Below, in pieces: positions 32,844 through 42,077 of a stretch of 64,000 nucleotides of DNA. Every line of letters begins with the position of its first letter. Positions within the stretch are counted from its first letter, which is position 1. Below the pieces are notes generated by a model. The model had not been told where the DNA came from and did no database searches. It was given only the letters and a program-made list of their open reading frames with translations. The stretch is from Legionella massiliensis (lineage in GTDB: Bacteria > Pseudomonadota > Gammaproteobacteria > Legionellales > Legionellaceae): contig NZ_CCVW01000001.1 in assembly GCF_000756815.1 (NCBI RefSeq), forward strand, positions 248,001 to 312,000. The letters are read 5' to 3'. The position numbers and the translations under genes were made by a program.

Positions 32844-33791
32844 CTAATCGTGGATCACATGAGCCGCTTTTTTACTAATAGGCGTAAGCCAGCAGTCGGA
32901 GGCGATATTTTGTTTATGCAAAACCAAGCACATCGCTTCTGAAATATCAGCGGCTTCTTTCTCTGTTGCAGCAAAGGCAAATAAAGCTGGGCCAGAACCT
33001 GAAAAAGACATGCCCAAAGCACCTGCATCCAAGGCAGCCATCTTGATTTCATAAAAGCCAGGGACAAACTGGGCTCGTTGCGGTTCAATAATCAAATCGT
33101 TCAAAGACTCTTTTAGCAATAAATAGTCATTCTCGTATAAAGCAGCAATAAAGGACGCCAATTTAGCCGACTGTCGCACATAATCTTTTAGGGCTACAGT
33201 TTGTCGCAAAACCTTTCTTGCTTCGCGGGTTGAAACCTGCAAATGGGGATGAATGATTACCGCGTAAAGTTGTGGAATGGGAAGTTGAATAATTTTTAGC
33301 GGTTTTTGAGAGTGGATTAAAGTTAAACCGCCATAGAGACAAGGAATAATATTGTCATAATGCGCCGCGCCACTCGCAGCCTGTTCACCGGATAAGGCAA
33401 AAAAGGCCAACTCTTCAAGAGTTAGTGGTGTTGTTAAAAACTGATTACAGGCAACCAAAGCCGCAACCGCAGAAGCTGCAGAACCACCCATACCTGAGCA
33501 TAAGGGGATCCCCTTATCGATATGAATTGAAAATCCAAGATCCAAACTCATACTGCGACATAACTTTTCTACTGCGATGGACGCGGTATTCTTATGAAGT
33601 TCTCGCGGCAAAACATCTTTTGAATTAATTGATTCTACAACAATTTTTTTATCATCACGCCTTGTTAGCCTGACACGATCACCTATAGCGTCCAGGGCAA
33701 AACCAAGAATATCAAAACCTACAGCGACATTTGCTGAGGTTGCTGGGGCAAAGGCTGTAACACTTTTAATTGCGGGGTTAATTCTATTCAT
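32844..33791 (-). CDS. thrB: Homoserine kinase
   Basis: A 315-residue GHMP kinase: APATSANVAVGFDILG at the N-terminus, PLCSGMGGSAASAVAALVA as the glycine-rich ATP loop, and SGSGPALFAFA near the C-terminus. It phosphorylates homoserine for ThrC. The frame extends to a TTG at 33806, but GAGAGA before the ATG at 33791 makes that ATG the likely start. It is separated from thrA by 254 bp that include an inserted inverted-repeat element. Confidence 0.94.
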   Translation of the reverse strand: MNRINPAIKSVTAFAPATSANVAVGFDILGFALDAIGDRVRLTRRDDKKIVVESINSKDVLPRELHKNTASIAVEKLCRSMSLDLGFSIHIDKGIPLCSGMGGSAASAVAALVACNQFLTTPLTLEELAFFALSGEQAASGAAHYDNIIPCLYGGLTLIHSQKPLKIIQLPIPQLYAVIIHPHLQVSTREARKVLRQTVALKDYVRQSAKLASFIAALYENDYLLLKESLNDLIIEPQRAQFVPGFYEIKMAALDAGALGMSFSGSGPALFAFAATEKEAADISEAMCLVLHKQNIASDCWLTPISKKAAHVIHD

Positions 33792-33838
33792 CGTTGATTC
33801 TCTCAAAAAGCATTCTCATTTTTCTGTTCCTCCAAACT

Positions 33839-33974
33839 CACTGCCATTAAGTTAAGGAAGGTTTTGTCATTCCTGCGAAGGCGGGAAACTATTTCTAGTT
33901 ATGCAAAGTGCCTATGTAGAGATGGTTTCCCGCCTTCGCAGGAATGACAAATGCCCTTAACTTAATGGCAGTGC
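33839..33974. mobile_element. Family A MITE-like element between thrA and thrB, with target duplication
   Basis: Perfect 19-bp terminal inverted repeats, CACTGCCATTAAGTTAAGG (33839-33857) and its complement (33955-33973), enclose inner inverted arms GTCATTCCTGCGAAGGCGGGAAA and complement. CCTCCAAACT just before and CCCCCAAACT just after (33975-33984) agree at 9 of 10 positions, consistent with a duplicated target. No coding sequence. Confidence 0.82.
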
Positions 33975-34045
33975 CCCCCAAACTTGGGGAGCAAGGACGG
34001 ATTTAGACCTGTCTGTTCGTGCGCTACTTCCCAGTAAGCGGTTAC

Positions 34046-36493
34046 TTACGATAAAACCGAAACCAGGCGTAATAGATCAGCAAAAATTCCCGCTGCCGTC
34101 ACTTCAGCACCAGCCCCCGGACCTTGGATGATTAATGGGCGTTCATAATAGCGTTTTGTCTTAAAAATCAGCATATTATCCGTGCCTTCTAAGCGTGCAA
34201 AAGGATGTTCTGCGGCGAGTAATTTAATAGCTACCTGCACTTTACCCTCTTGAGAAATGCTCCCCACATAATGCAGACGTTGATTCTTATCCTTCGCTCG
34301 TTTTAACCATTGATTCATCGCTTGATCATAGGAGGATAAATTAGCAAGAAAGTCTTTGAGACTGCAGGATTTTAGCTCAGGAGGAATCAAATCATGAACA
34401 GCAACATCTGCCAGACTGACCTCATAGCCAATTTCCCGGGCAAGACAGACTAGCTTTCGCGCCACATCTTTCCCGGATAAATCTTCGCGTGGATCTGGCT
34501 CAGTATAGCCACGACTTTTAGCCTCAAACACAACAGCGGAGAAAGACCGTCCCTTCGCCATTTCATTGAAAATATAACTTAAAGTGCCTGACACCACACC
34601 TTCAACTTCCAGGATTTCATCGCCTGTCCTAATAAGATCCTGCAAAGTGGAAATAACAGGCAAGCCAGCACAAACCGTTGCCTCATAAAAATAATGATTA
34701 TTGAAACCTGTCAGCGCTTTTAATTCTTTGTAATAGGCCAAATCTTCGGCATTGGCATGTTTATTGGGTGTAATAACATGTATACCCTTCTTCATGAAAT
34801 GCTGATAGAGCTGAGCAATTGCTTTGTTAGCTGTGCAATCAATAATGACTTTGCTAGCAAGATTCGCTGAAAAATGCTCAACAAAGCTCGGCAAATCAGC
34901 CGCAACTGCCTGCTCCTGAAAGGACTCTTGCCAATTATTGAGCTCAATCCCGGAATCAGAAAGCAGCATTTTCTTGCTATCCATAATCCCCAAAATCTGT
35001 AAATTCATTTGATTGGATGAACCCGAGTGATTGATGGCATTCTCCAGCTGCTGCAAAAGGCTTTTACCAACAACCCCTGGACCGATTAAACCAATTGCCA
35101 AACTTTTAGGTGAGAGATAGAAACCTGCATGCACGGCTTGCATGGCTTTGCGCACATCGGCATCTTTAATGACTACGGAAATATTTCGTTCAGAGGACCC
35201 CTGGGAAATTGCTGCGATATTAATATTGGCCTTCGCCAGTGAGGCACAGAGTTTAGCGGCAATTCCTACATTACCAATCATTTCCTCGCCAACCGCAGAT
35301 AATATGGCGCAGTCTTTTTCTGCAGAAATACTATGGAGATGCTTTCTGTCCAAATCTGCTTGCAAATGCTCTTGCAGAGAGCTGAGCGCTTTCTTCAGGT
35401 AAATGGCCGGAATAGCCAAGCAGATAGAATGCTCCGAACTCGCCTGAGAAATAAGCATGACATTAATTTGTGCCTGATACAGGATGCTCGCAACCCGTGA
35501 AACGATCCCTGAAACAGAGATTAGACCAGAGCCTTCAATATTAATGAGCGCTACATTTTCGATACAGCTAATGCCCTTGATCAATTGTGAAGATTTCTCA
35601 GCTTTTGCTGATATGAAAGTCCCCTTGGCTTGTGGGTTATAGCTGTTTTTTATATATAGGGGAATTCGCTGACCAACCAGCGGAGCTATAGTCATGGGAT
35701 GCAGAACCTTAGCACCAAAATAGGCCAACTCAAGTGCCTCTTGATAGGATAGGGATTCAATCACAAAGGCGGAGCGCACTAAGGAAGGATCCGCTGAATA
35801 AATTCCATCAACATCAGTCCAGATTATTAACTCTTTTGCATTAAATAAATTAGCAAAAATAGCTGCTGAAAAATCAGAACCATTTCGCCCTAAAATAGTC
35901 CTTTCTCCATCGAGAGTTGAAGCGATAAAGCCAGTTACCACCAACTGATTAAAACTGCAGTTTATTAAATGATTTTCTAAGGCACTCTTACTTCTGTCCC
36001 AATCGATACAAACAATCCCTTCTTTCTCATAAATAAACAGAACATCTGCCGCATCTAAATAGGCAACACTCGCTGATTTGGCAAGGTATTCCCTCAGAAT
36101 TTTTGCTGACCATAATTCGCCATAACCAAGGATATAATTTTGTATTTCTTTTGAGTATGAACCAGTCAAATAAACAGCGTATAGGATGTCCTTTATTTTA
36201 AAAATATCATTTTGAATCATTTGCAAAAGATGGCCTGATCTAAAATCCAAACCCAATTCTTGAATTAGTAGCAAGTGTTTTTCTTCCAACTTTTCTAATA
36301 CTTGCATATAGGCCAGACTGGATTTGGCCAGATCAAGCACAGATTGCAAGGAAGAAGTCGTGCCTTGAACAGCCGACACAACAATAATTTCCTGTTCGCC
36401 CTTAAGAAGAGACTTTAGCGCTTTAATTTTTTTTGAATTAGCAAGACTGCTTCCACCAAATTTATGAATAGAATAAGAATGATTATTAATCAT
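34046..36493 (-). CDS. thrA: Bifunctional aspartokinase / homoserine dehydrogenase I
   Basis: An 815-residue fusion. The N-terminal aspartokinase has IHKFGGSSLAN, TILGRNGSDFSAAIFA and WTDVDGIYSADP; two ACT domains follow (about 315-465, GSGLISVSGIVSRVASIL and VGEEMIGNVGIAAKLCASL). The C-terminal homoserine dehydrogenase has the NAD(P) loop IGLIGPGVVGKSLLQQL, then TPNKHAN and GVVSGTLSYIFNEM. It catalyses the first and third steps of the aspartate-to-threonine branch and is normally inhibited by threonine through the ACT domains. Length is close to E. coli ThrA (820). It heads thrABC and is preceded by a threonine-rich leader peptide. Confidence 0.95.
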   Translation of the reverse strand: MINNHSYSIHKFGGSSLANSKKIKALKSLLKGEQEIIVVSAVQGTTSSLQSVLDLAKSSLAYMQVLEKLEEKHLLLIQELGLDFRSGHLLQMIQNDIFKIKDILYAVYLTGSYSKEIQNYILGYGELWSAKILREYLAKSASVAYLDAADVLFIYEKEGIVCIDWDRSKSALENHLINCSFNQLVVTGFIASTLDGERTILGRNGSDFSAAIFANLFNAKELIIWTDVDGIYSADPSLVRSAFVIESLSYQEALELAYFGAKVLHPMTIAPLVGQRIPLYIKNSYNPQAKGTFISAKAEKSSQLIKGISCIENVALINIEGSGLISVSGIVSRVASILYQAQINVMLISQASSEHSICLAIPAIYLKKALSSLQEHLQADLDRKHLHSISAEKDCAILSAVGEEMIGNVGIAAKLCASLAKANINIAAISQGSSERNISVVIKDADVRKAMQAVHAGFYLSPKSLAIGLIGPGVVGKSLLQQLENAINHSGSSNQMNLQILGIMDSKKMLLSDSGIELNNWQESFQEQAVAADLPSFVEHFSANLASKVIIDCTANKAIAQLYQHFMKKGIHVITPNKHANAEDLAYYKELKALTGFNNHYFYEATVCAGLPVISTLQDLIRTGDEILEVEGVVSGTLSYIFNEMAKGRSFSAVVFEAKSRGYTEPDPREDLSGKDVARKLVCLAREIGYEVSLADVAVHDLIPPELKSCSLKDFLANLSSYDQAMNQWLKRAKDKNQRLHYVGSISQEGKVQVAIKLLAAEHPFARLEGTDNMLIFKTKRYYERPLIIQGPGAGAEVTAAGIFADLLRLVSVLS

Positions 36494-36599
36494 GATAGTG
36501 ACCTAAATTTTTAAAAGTTTTCGATAAAATTAAAAAACAAGTAATAAAAAAAGATTGTTGCTTTCTAGTGTTTTTTAATAGATAAAACAGCGTGCTTGA

Positions 36600-36728
36600 T
36601 TAAGCAGCGGTGGTGTAGGTGACGGTGGTGGTAACAGAGGAGAATGAGAAAGAATTTAAGTGTGAATCAGCTGATTTTTTCCGAACAATTTCTAGCGAAA
36701 TTTTTCGAGAGCTCTGCGATAAATGCAT
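36600..36728 (-). CDS. thrL: thr operon leader peptide
   Basis: A 42-codon frame starts MHLSQSSRKIS and ends VTTTVTYTTAA. The last eleven codons hold six ACC threonine codons (GTT ACC ACC ACC GTC ACC TAC ACC ACC GCT GCT TAA). GGGGA stands 6 bp before the ATG, a good ribosome site. It is on the thrA strand, 107 bp upstream of thrA. In E. coli the Thr/Ile-rich thrL controls thrABC by attenuation; this frame is longer (42 versus 21) and has Val rather than Ile codons. A hairpin TGCTT/AAGCA overlaps its stop, but I found no strong GC-rich terminator before thrA. Confidence 0.78.
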   Translation of the reverse strand: MHLSQSSRKISLEIVRKKSADSHLNSFSFSSVTTTVTYTTAA

Positions 36729-36811
36729 AGTTATTCCCCAAGGTTAGTAATGTTTTTTATGGTAACACCGCTGTAATTATTCTGTCAAACAGCGATCGTT
36801 GGTGGGTTGGC

Positions 36812-37092
36812 TTATGTAACCATAACTGACTTTACCTTGCGTCATCCTGAGCTTAACGAAGGATCTCCTAAATGTGGCACTGTGTTAACCTCTGAGATCC
36901 TTCGCTACACTCCCAAAGACGTACGTCATGTCGAACATAGAGAGACATCTCCTAAGTGTAGCACTGTGCTAATCCCGGAGATCCCTCTCTATGTTCGGGA
37001 TGACGTGGTCTTTATCGATGTTTGCCCTTAAGTGGCTGGGGCGCTCAGGATGACGGACTATGTTAGTGTGACAGGGGTGGCCTATTACATAA
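36812..37092. repeat. Compound family B element with TTATGTAA ends
   Basis: About 280 bp of repeat sequence bounded by TTATGTAA (36812) and TTACATAA (37085). It holds two palindromic blocks (CGTCATCCTGAGC... and CAAAGACGTACGTCATG...CGGGATGACG), then GATGTTTGCCC..GGGCTG and the terminal GTGGCCTATTAC. Very similar sequence lies at 50149-50313. No gene is supported here; the reading frame through it is repeat-derived. Confidence 0.75.
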
Positions 37093-37177
37093 CTTCTTGG
37101 ATAATATGTACATTTTATGAACCTAAAGATCAAAATTAAGCTATACTTAAAGTAGGGAATATCAAAAGGTGATTATT

Positions 37178-37468
37178 ATGAACAAATGCAGACTAAGCAC
37201 CCTCGCAATGGGATTAGCGTTTGGCACTCTCTGGGGATGCTTCATCTTTCTGGTTGGATTATTTGCTCATTTTGCTAGTTATGGTACAGCTTTCGTATCA
37301 TCAATGGGGGTATTTTATATTGGCTATGGACCATCAATTTTAGGGAGCATTATTGGTGGGTTTATTGGCTTTGTAGACGCCTTTATTGGTGGCTTCTTAC
37401 TGGCATGGCTTTACAACCTGTATGCTCATTGTGGTTGTAAGAAGGTTGGGGAAGGGGAAGGGGAATGA
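37178..37468 (+). CDS. Small membrane protein (bacteriophage-holin-like family)
   Basis: A 96-residue protein with two to three membrane segments rich in Gly and Phe (LAMGLAFGTLWGCFIFLVGLFA, YIGYGPSILGSIIGGFIGFVDAFIGGFLLAWLYNLY). This pattern is often labelled bacteriophage holin in gammaproteobacteria, but there is no lysis cassette here and a phage role is doubtful. It ends in a CGCKK and Gly/Glu tail. AAGGTG lies 8 bp before the ATG at 37178; a GTG three codons earlier is possible. Confidence 0.75.
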   Translation: MNKCRLSTLAMGLAFGTLWGCFIFLVGLFAHFASYGTAFVSSMGVFYIGYGPSILGSIIGGFIGFVDAFIGGFLLAWLYNLYAHCGCKKVGEGEGE

Positions 37469-37482
37469 GCTGCATGCTCCAT

Positions 37483-39120
37483 CTATTCCTTTGTCAAATA
37501 AGTCCGCCGCTCTTGCATCGTCTCAATACTATTGAGCACTGTTTGTCGGCAAATTTCCTGCATAATCGGTATGGCTTTCAAGGATTGCCCAGTGAAGATG
37601 GAATAAGCAATGAAAAAGCAGTCTTGCCAGATTTTTTCATTTTTTCGTTCTTTTGCCCGTGCCCACAAGGCTGTCCATAAGAAATGGAGAAGCCATTTAT
37701 CTCGCTGTTTCTCTAATTCATTAGCAAACACTGACTCCATTGCCTCATCCAAAGCACAAATTTTCGCCCCTTCAACAATAGTGCAATAGCGATTTACCAA
37801 TTTGTCTACATGTGCATTTTCCACATACCAAGATTCGGTGAATTGCTTATTAGTTGTCCAGTTCTTTGAGCGATTGAAGGAGCTCTGTACTGCATCTGCT
37901 GTAAATGGGACAATTTGTACACTGAGGTGCTCAATCAGATAGGGTAGATCAAGCATTTCAGGATGAAACTGTAACCCCAGCAACTCCTGAATTTCCAGCA
38001 AATGCAAATCAGGCATCGCATTCTGGTTAATAGTTAGGGCTAAAAAATGCCCAGCAATCATCAGCAAATAGGCTTCATCCACTTCCCTCAGACTAACGCT
38101 CTCATCGAAGGCCTCATCATAATAGCGTGTTACATCGCTTTTGCGAATTTCTGGGGTTATCCAGGCATCTTTGATACCAAGCTCTTGTTTCAACAATAAG
38201 CCACAAAGTCTATTTTTCCTTCCTTGCTTAACATGGATAAAAATCCCCTGCGCCCCAGAGCCATCAATTTCACTTGCTTTAAGCCGCATCACAGGTTTGC
38301 TATTTTCTTTCGAGAACACAACGCCTTTTTTACGCTGGATTTTTATCCAGCGATTAAATTGCGCATGATAAGCCTTTGGATACCAATTTTTTATCACTTG
38401 CAAACGAGTCAGTGAAATTGAACTTAGAACAATCTTATCAATGAGTTGCTCAAAGGTAGCAACGACGGTATCGCGCACCTCTTGCTTTGGATGTAGCAGG
38501 GTCAACAAGGCAATATCCTGGCCTTCTTCAATACTATACAAATCCAGAATGAGGTCAGTGAAAAAATCTGCAGGCATCGCATAACTTTGTGCAAAGAAAT
38601 TTTCTGCAATATCAAAAATAGATAAATCAGATAATTCCTCAATCATCTCGCGGATGGCGTTTAAATGATCAACCTCTTCCTCTGGAGACAAATCTTCTTC
38701 TTGACCAGCCAACTCGAGATAAGCCTGTTTTAATTCATCTGATAATTCGACATGCACTTCATAAAATGCATTTAGTACCGGTAACCAGAAACTCAGACTT
38801 TGCTTGCCTTTAATAATCGCCTGGGCAATTTTTGACATCAACGATTTTAAGGACTTAGAGGCGGGTTTCGAGCCGTTTTCCTGAGCAGCTTGAAGTTGGG
38901 CAACGCAGATATCTAAAGCAAAAACACAGGCTGAATAAAAGGCACGTTCGTTATCAAGTTCAGCATCATCCAGAGTTTCAATTAAATCGACTAGATTTAA
39001 AGCAAGCTCTGGTTCTTGCAAAAAAGGCGTGTAATGCTGCGGATCAGGCTCTGCATTCTGCTCCATCAGGGCAGCCATATCGCTTAGCCATTTCTTTAAA
39101 TTAGTCAAATCAGCAGTCAT
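37483..39120 (-). CDS. Conserved protein of unknown function, 545 aa
   Basis: A 545-residue soluble, mostly helical protein, acidic in the first 200 residues (AEPDPQ, LDDAELDNE, AGQEEDLSPEEEVDH). A more basic middle (RWIKIQRKKGVVFSKENSKPVMRLKASEIDGSGAQGIFIHVKQGRKNR, about 260-310) may be a small beta-domain. No named domain is recognised. Its ATG overlaps the yciA stop by four bases, so it is translated from the tex-yciA mRNA as the third gene. Confidence 0.75.
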   Translation of the reverse strand: MTADLTNLKKWLSDMAALMEQNAEPDPQHYTPFLQEPELALNLVDLIETLDDAELDNERAFYSACVFALDICVAQLQAAQENGSKPASKSLKSLMSKIAQAIIKGKQSLSFWLPVLNAFYEVHVELSDELKQAYLELAGQEEDLSPEEEVDHLNAIREMIEELSDLSIFDIAENFFAQSYAMPADFFTDLILDLYSIEEGQDIALLTLLHPKQEVRDTVVATFEQLIDKIVLSSISLTRLQVIKNWYPKAYHAQFNRWIKIQRKKGVVFSKENSKPVMRLKASEIDGSGAQGIFIHVKQGRKNRLCGLLLKQELGIKDAWITPEIRKSDVTRYYDEAFDESVSLREVDEAYLLMIAGHFLALTINQNAMPDLHLLEIQELLGLQFHPEMLDLPYLIEHLSVQIVPFTADAVQSSFNRSKNWTTNKQFTESWYVENAHVDKLVNRYCTIVEGAKICALDEAMESVFANELEKQRDKWLLHFLWTALWARAKERKNEKIWQDCFFIAYSIFTGQSLKAIPIMQEICRQTVLNSIETMQERRTYLTKE

Positions 39121-39497
39121 AAATTTCCGGATATTTGTCTTGGTTTGCCATCTTCATCAATAGCAACAAAAACAAAGGTCCCTTCTGTTACCTGATATTG
39201 CTCGCCACTTTCTGTACGCATTGCCCAAACCTCTACAGCAATTGTCATAGAGGTTTTGCCCTGTTTGATTTGTTCCACATGACAACTAACCACATCACCA
39301 ACATGGACGGGCCTAAGAAAGGTCATGCTATTAATTGCCACTGTCGCTGCACGGCCACGAGATATTTTTTTTGCCAAAACACCGGCTGCTAAGTCCATTT
39401 GCGAAACCAACCAGCCACCAAAGATATCACCATTGGCGTTAGTATCTGCTGGCATCGCTAGAGTCTGGATAGTTAGTTCACCACGTGGGCTATTCAT
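39117..39497 (-). CDS. yciA: Acyl-CoA thioesterase YciA
   Basis: A 126-residue hotdog-fold thioesterase. TLAMPADTNANGDIFGGWLVSQMDLAAG is the YciA active-site segment with the catalytic Asp and the hotdog helix. It hydrolyses acyl-CoA esters in the cytoplasm. The frame can start at a TTG (39503) overlapping the tex stop, but the ATG two codons on aligns with known YciA starts. It overlaps the next gene by ATGA, so tex, yciA and the 545-residue protein form one unit. Confidence 0.93.
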   Translation of the reverse strand: MNSPRGELTIQTLAMPADTNANGDIFGGWLVSQMDLAAGVLAKKISRGRAATVAINSMTFLRPVHVGDVVSCHVEQIKQGKTSMTIAVEVWAMRTESGEQYQVTEGTFVFVAIDEDGKPRQISGNL

Positions 39498-39499
39498 CT

Positions 39500-41854
39500 T
39501 CAAGAACCACGCTTTAATTTGGCCAAGGCATCAGCCATAGCCGTGTTAAATACCGTTTTCTTAGCAGCTGCAGGCTGTTGTGGCTTCTTGCCTGGCTGTG
39601 CCTTCTTACCTGGTTCTTTTTTACCTGAGTGTGGCTTCGTACTAGTCTGAGCTTGCGGCTTCGCAACCTTCTTCTGAACAACAGCTGCTTTTTCTTCTGT
39701 TAATTTCATGCTTAGACCAATTCGTCGCCGCTCCGTGTCAACTTCAACAACCTTAACAGTGACGATATCACCAGCTTTCACAACGGCATGTGGATCAGTG
39801 ATAAAGCGATTAGTCATTGCCGAAATATGCACTAAACCATCCTGGTGGACCCCGATATCAACAAAGGCACCAAAATTAGTCACATTTGAGACAACGCCTT
39901 CTAAAATCATACCCTCATGCAAATGGCTAATATCTTCAATACCCTCTTTGAAGTTAGCTGTTTTGAATTCAGGTCTTGGATCGCGACCTGGCTTTTCCAA
40001 CTCGCGTAAAACGTCACGAATAGTTGGTAGACCATATTCATCACAGACATAAAGTTCAGCATTGACACTTTGCAGTAATTGGCGATTACCAATTGCTTGG
40101 CGAATATCAGCCTTTTGATCTGCAAGCATTTTTTCAACTAGAGGATAGGCCTCTGGGTGCACTGCTGAGGCATCTAAGGGATTGTCACCGCTCATAACAC
40201 GTAAAAAGCCAGCTGCCTGTTGGAAGGTTTTATCGCCCATACGCGCAACATTTTTTAACTGTTCGCGATTGAGGAAAACACCATTTTCATCACGATATTG
40301 CACTAGGTTTTTTGCCAAGGTTTCATTGAGACCAGAAACTCGAGTTAATAAAGCAACCGAGGCTGTATTGACATCGACACCAACCGCATTCACACAGTCC
40401 TCAACAATGCCATCGAGTGAACGGGCCAGGCGAGCTTGGTTCACATCATGCTGATACTGACCAACACCTATTGCTTTCGGCTCAATTTTTACCAATTCAG
40501 CCAAAGGATCCTGCAATCGTCTGGCAATCGATACAGCACCTCGCAGGCTTACATCCAGATCAGGGAATTCTTTTGCTGCTAATTCAGAGGCTGAATAGAC
40601 AGATGCTCCTGCTTCACTGACTGTGATTTTAGACAGCTTCAAATCAGGATACATTTTCATTAAATCAGTAACCAAACGCTCGGTATCACGCGAACCGGTG
40701 CCATTACCAATACTAAATAAATTGGCCTGGTGCTTAGCGGCTAATTTAGCCAATGAGGCGATCGCTTGATGCCAATCATTTTGCGGTGCGAAGGGAAATA
40801 CTGTCGTATAGTCAAGCAGCTTACCTGTGATATCAACCACAACAGCCTTAACACCGGTACGAATCCCAGGATCAAGTCCGATAGTAATTTGTTGGCCGGC
40901 AGGCGCGGCTAAGAGTAAATCGCGCAGATTACGAGCAAATACATTGATAGCTTCTTCGTCTGCCGATTCACGCAGACGGGTTAATAATTCCAATTCAAGT
41001 TTGGTGAATAACTTAACCTTCCAGGTCATACGCACTGTCTCGAGTAGCCAGGAATCAGCTGCTCTCTTTTCATCAGTGATCTTGAAGTAGGAAGCAACTC
41101 GCTTCTCACCATAATCAGGCTCATTATCAAGTGTTAGGCTGAGTTGTAAAACATTTTCGCGGCGGCCGCGAAAGAGAGCTAAAGCACGGTGCGAAGGAAT
41201 CTTTTTTATTGCTTCCGCATAGTCAAAATAATCAGCAAACTTGTTGGCAGCTTTTTTATCTGCACTGCCTGTTGATTTCAGGACCGCATTCTGCCAGAGA
41301 TATTCACGTAGCTCATTGATAAGCTCAGCATCTTCAGCGAAGAGCTCCATCAAGATCTGGCGCGCACCTTCAAGTGCAGCCTTCTCATCTTCAACACCGG
41401 CTTCTGCATTGATAAACTGTTGAGCAAATTGAGCGGGTTCTTGGGTTGGATCCTGCCACAAACCTTGCGCCAAAGGCTCAAGTCCTGCCTCTTTGGCAAT
41501 CTGTGCTTTGGTACGTCGTTTAGGTCTGTAAGGAAGGTATAAATCTTCCAAGCGGGTTTTGGTATCAGCTGCAAGAATTGCTTGTTCCAGTTCTGCTGTC
41601 AATTTCTCTTGCTCGCGGATCGATTGGAGCACAACTTCGCGGCGCTCATTCAATTCCCGTATATAATGCAAACGCTCGGCAAGTTGCCGTAATTGGGTAT
41701 CATCAAGCCCGTTAGTTGCTTCTTTACGGTAGCGCGCGATAAATGGGACCGTTGCCCCGTCATCCAATAAGCGGATCGCGGTTTCAACCTGCGAAACCTT
41801 GACCTTCAGCTCCTGTGCAATAATTATCGCTGACGCCTGTATCTCTTGAGTCAT
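39500..41854 (-). CDS. tex: Tex family RNA-binding transcription accessory protein
   Basis: A 784-residue Tex/YhgF protein: N-terminal helical region ([23 protein letters not shown]), a YqgF-like RNase H fold ([19 protein letters not shown]), helix-hairpin-helix units ([32 protein letters not shown]) and a C-terminal S1 domain ([30 protein letters not shown]). The last 65 residues are a Lys/Gln/Pro-rich basic tail, likely disordered RNA-binding. Tex binds nucleic acids and affects transcript and stress phenotypes. Confidence 0.95.
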   Translation of the reverse strand: MTQEIQASAIIIAQELKVKVSQVETAIRLLDDGATVPFIARYRKEATNGLDDTQLRQLAERLHYIRELNERREVVLQSIREQEKLTAELEQAILAADTKTRLEDLYLPYRPKRRTKAQIAKEAGLEPLAQGLWQDPTQEPAQFAQQFINAEAGVEDEKAALEGARQILMELFAEDAELINELREYLWQNAVLKSTGSADKKAANKFADYFDYAEAIKKIPSHRALALFRGRRENVLQLSLTLDNEPDYGEKRVASYFKITDEKRAADSWLLETVRMTWKVKLFTKLELELLTRLRESADEEAINVFARNLRDLLLAAPAGQQITIGLDPGIRTGVKAVVVDITGKLLDYTTVFPFAPQNDWHQAIASLAKLAAKHQANLFSIGNGTGSRDTERLVTDLMKMYPDLKLSKITVSEAGASVYSASELAAKEFPDLDVSLRGAVSIARRLQDPLAELVKIEPKAIGVGQYQHDVNQARLARSLDGIVEDCVNAVGVDVNTASVALLTRVSGLNETLAKNLVQYRDENGVFLNREQLKNVARMGDKTFQQAAGFLRVMSGDNPLDASAVHPEAYPLVEKMLADQKADIRQAIGNRQLLQSVNAELYVCDEYGLPTIRDVLRELEKPGRDPRPEFKTANFKEGIEDISHLHEGMILEGVVSNVTNFGAFVDIGVHQDGLVHISAMTNRFITDPHAVVKAGDIVTVKVVEVDTERRRIGLSMKLTEEKAAVVQKKVAKPQAQTSTKPHSGKKEPGKKAQPGKKPQQPAAAKKTVFNTAMADALAKLKRGS

Positions 41855-41938
41855 TCACATCCCCGTAAAACATGATAAAAAAAAACGCGGTCATTATATA
41901 CTGATCACTTTGTATTTTGCGAGCCTACCTTTACTCAC

Positions 41939-42070
41939 ACTGCCACTAGGTTAAGAACATTTGTCATTCCCGCGAAGGCGGGAATCTATCCCCCACATTG
42001 GTACTATGCTTAGAAATAGTTTCCCGCCTTCGCGGGAATGACAAAAGCCTTCTTAACTTAACAGCCTTAG
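41939..42070. mobile_element. Family A MITE-like element with 11-bp target duplication next to glmS
   Basis: An element of about 132 bp runs from ACTGCCACTAGGTTAAG to CTTAACTTAACAGCCTTAG, with inner arms GTCATTCCCGCGAAGGCGGGAA and complement. CCTTTACTCAC occurs immediately before (41928-41938) and after (42071-42081). The right copy includes the glmS stop codon, so the element landed at the very end of glmS without changing the protein. Confidence 0.85.
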
Positions 42071-42077
42071 CCTTTAC

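Noticed and set aside
36807-37031. Open frame upstream of the small membrane protein
   Set aside because: Consists of family B repeats; the same words occur at 50149 and 7596.
37178-37468. Prophage holin
   Set aside because: Although the family is often called holin, no endolysin, spanin or other phage gene is near, so it is treated as a plain small membrane protein.
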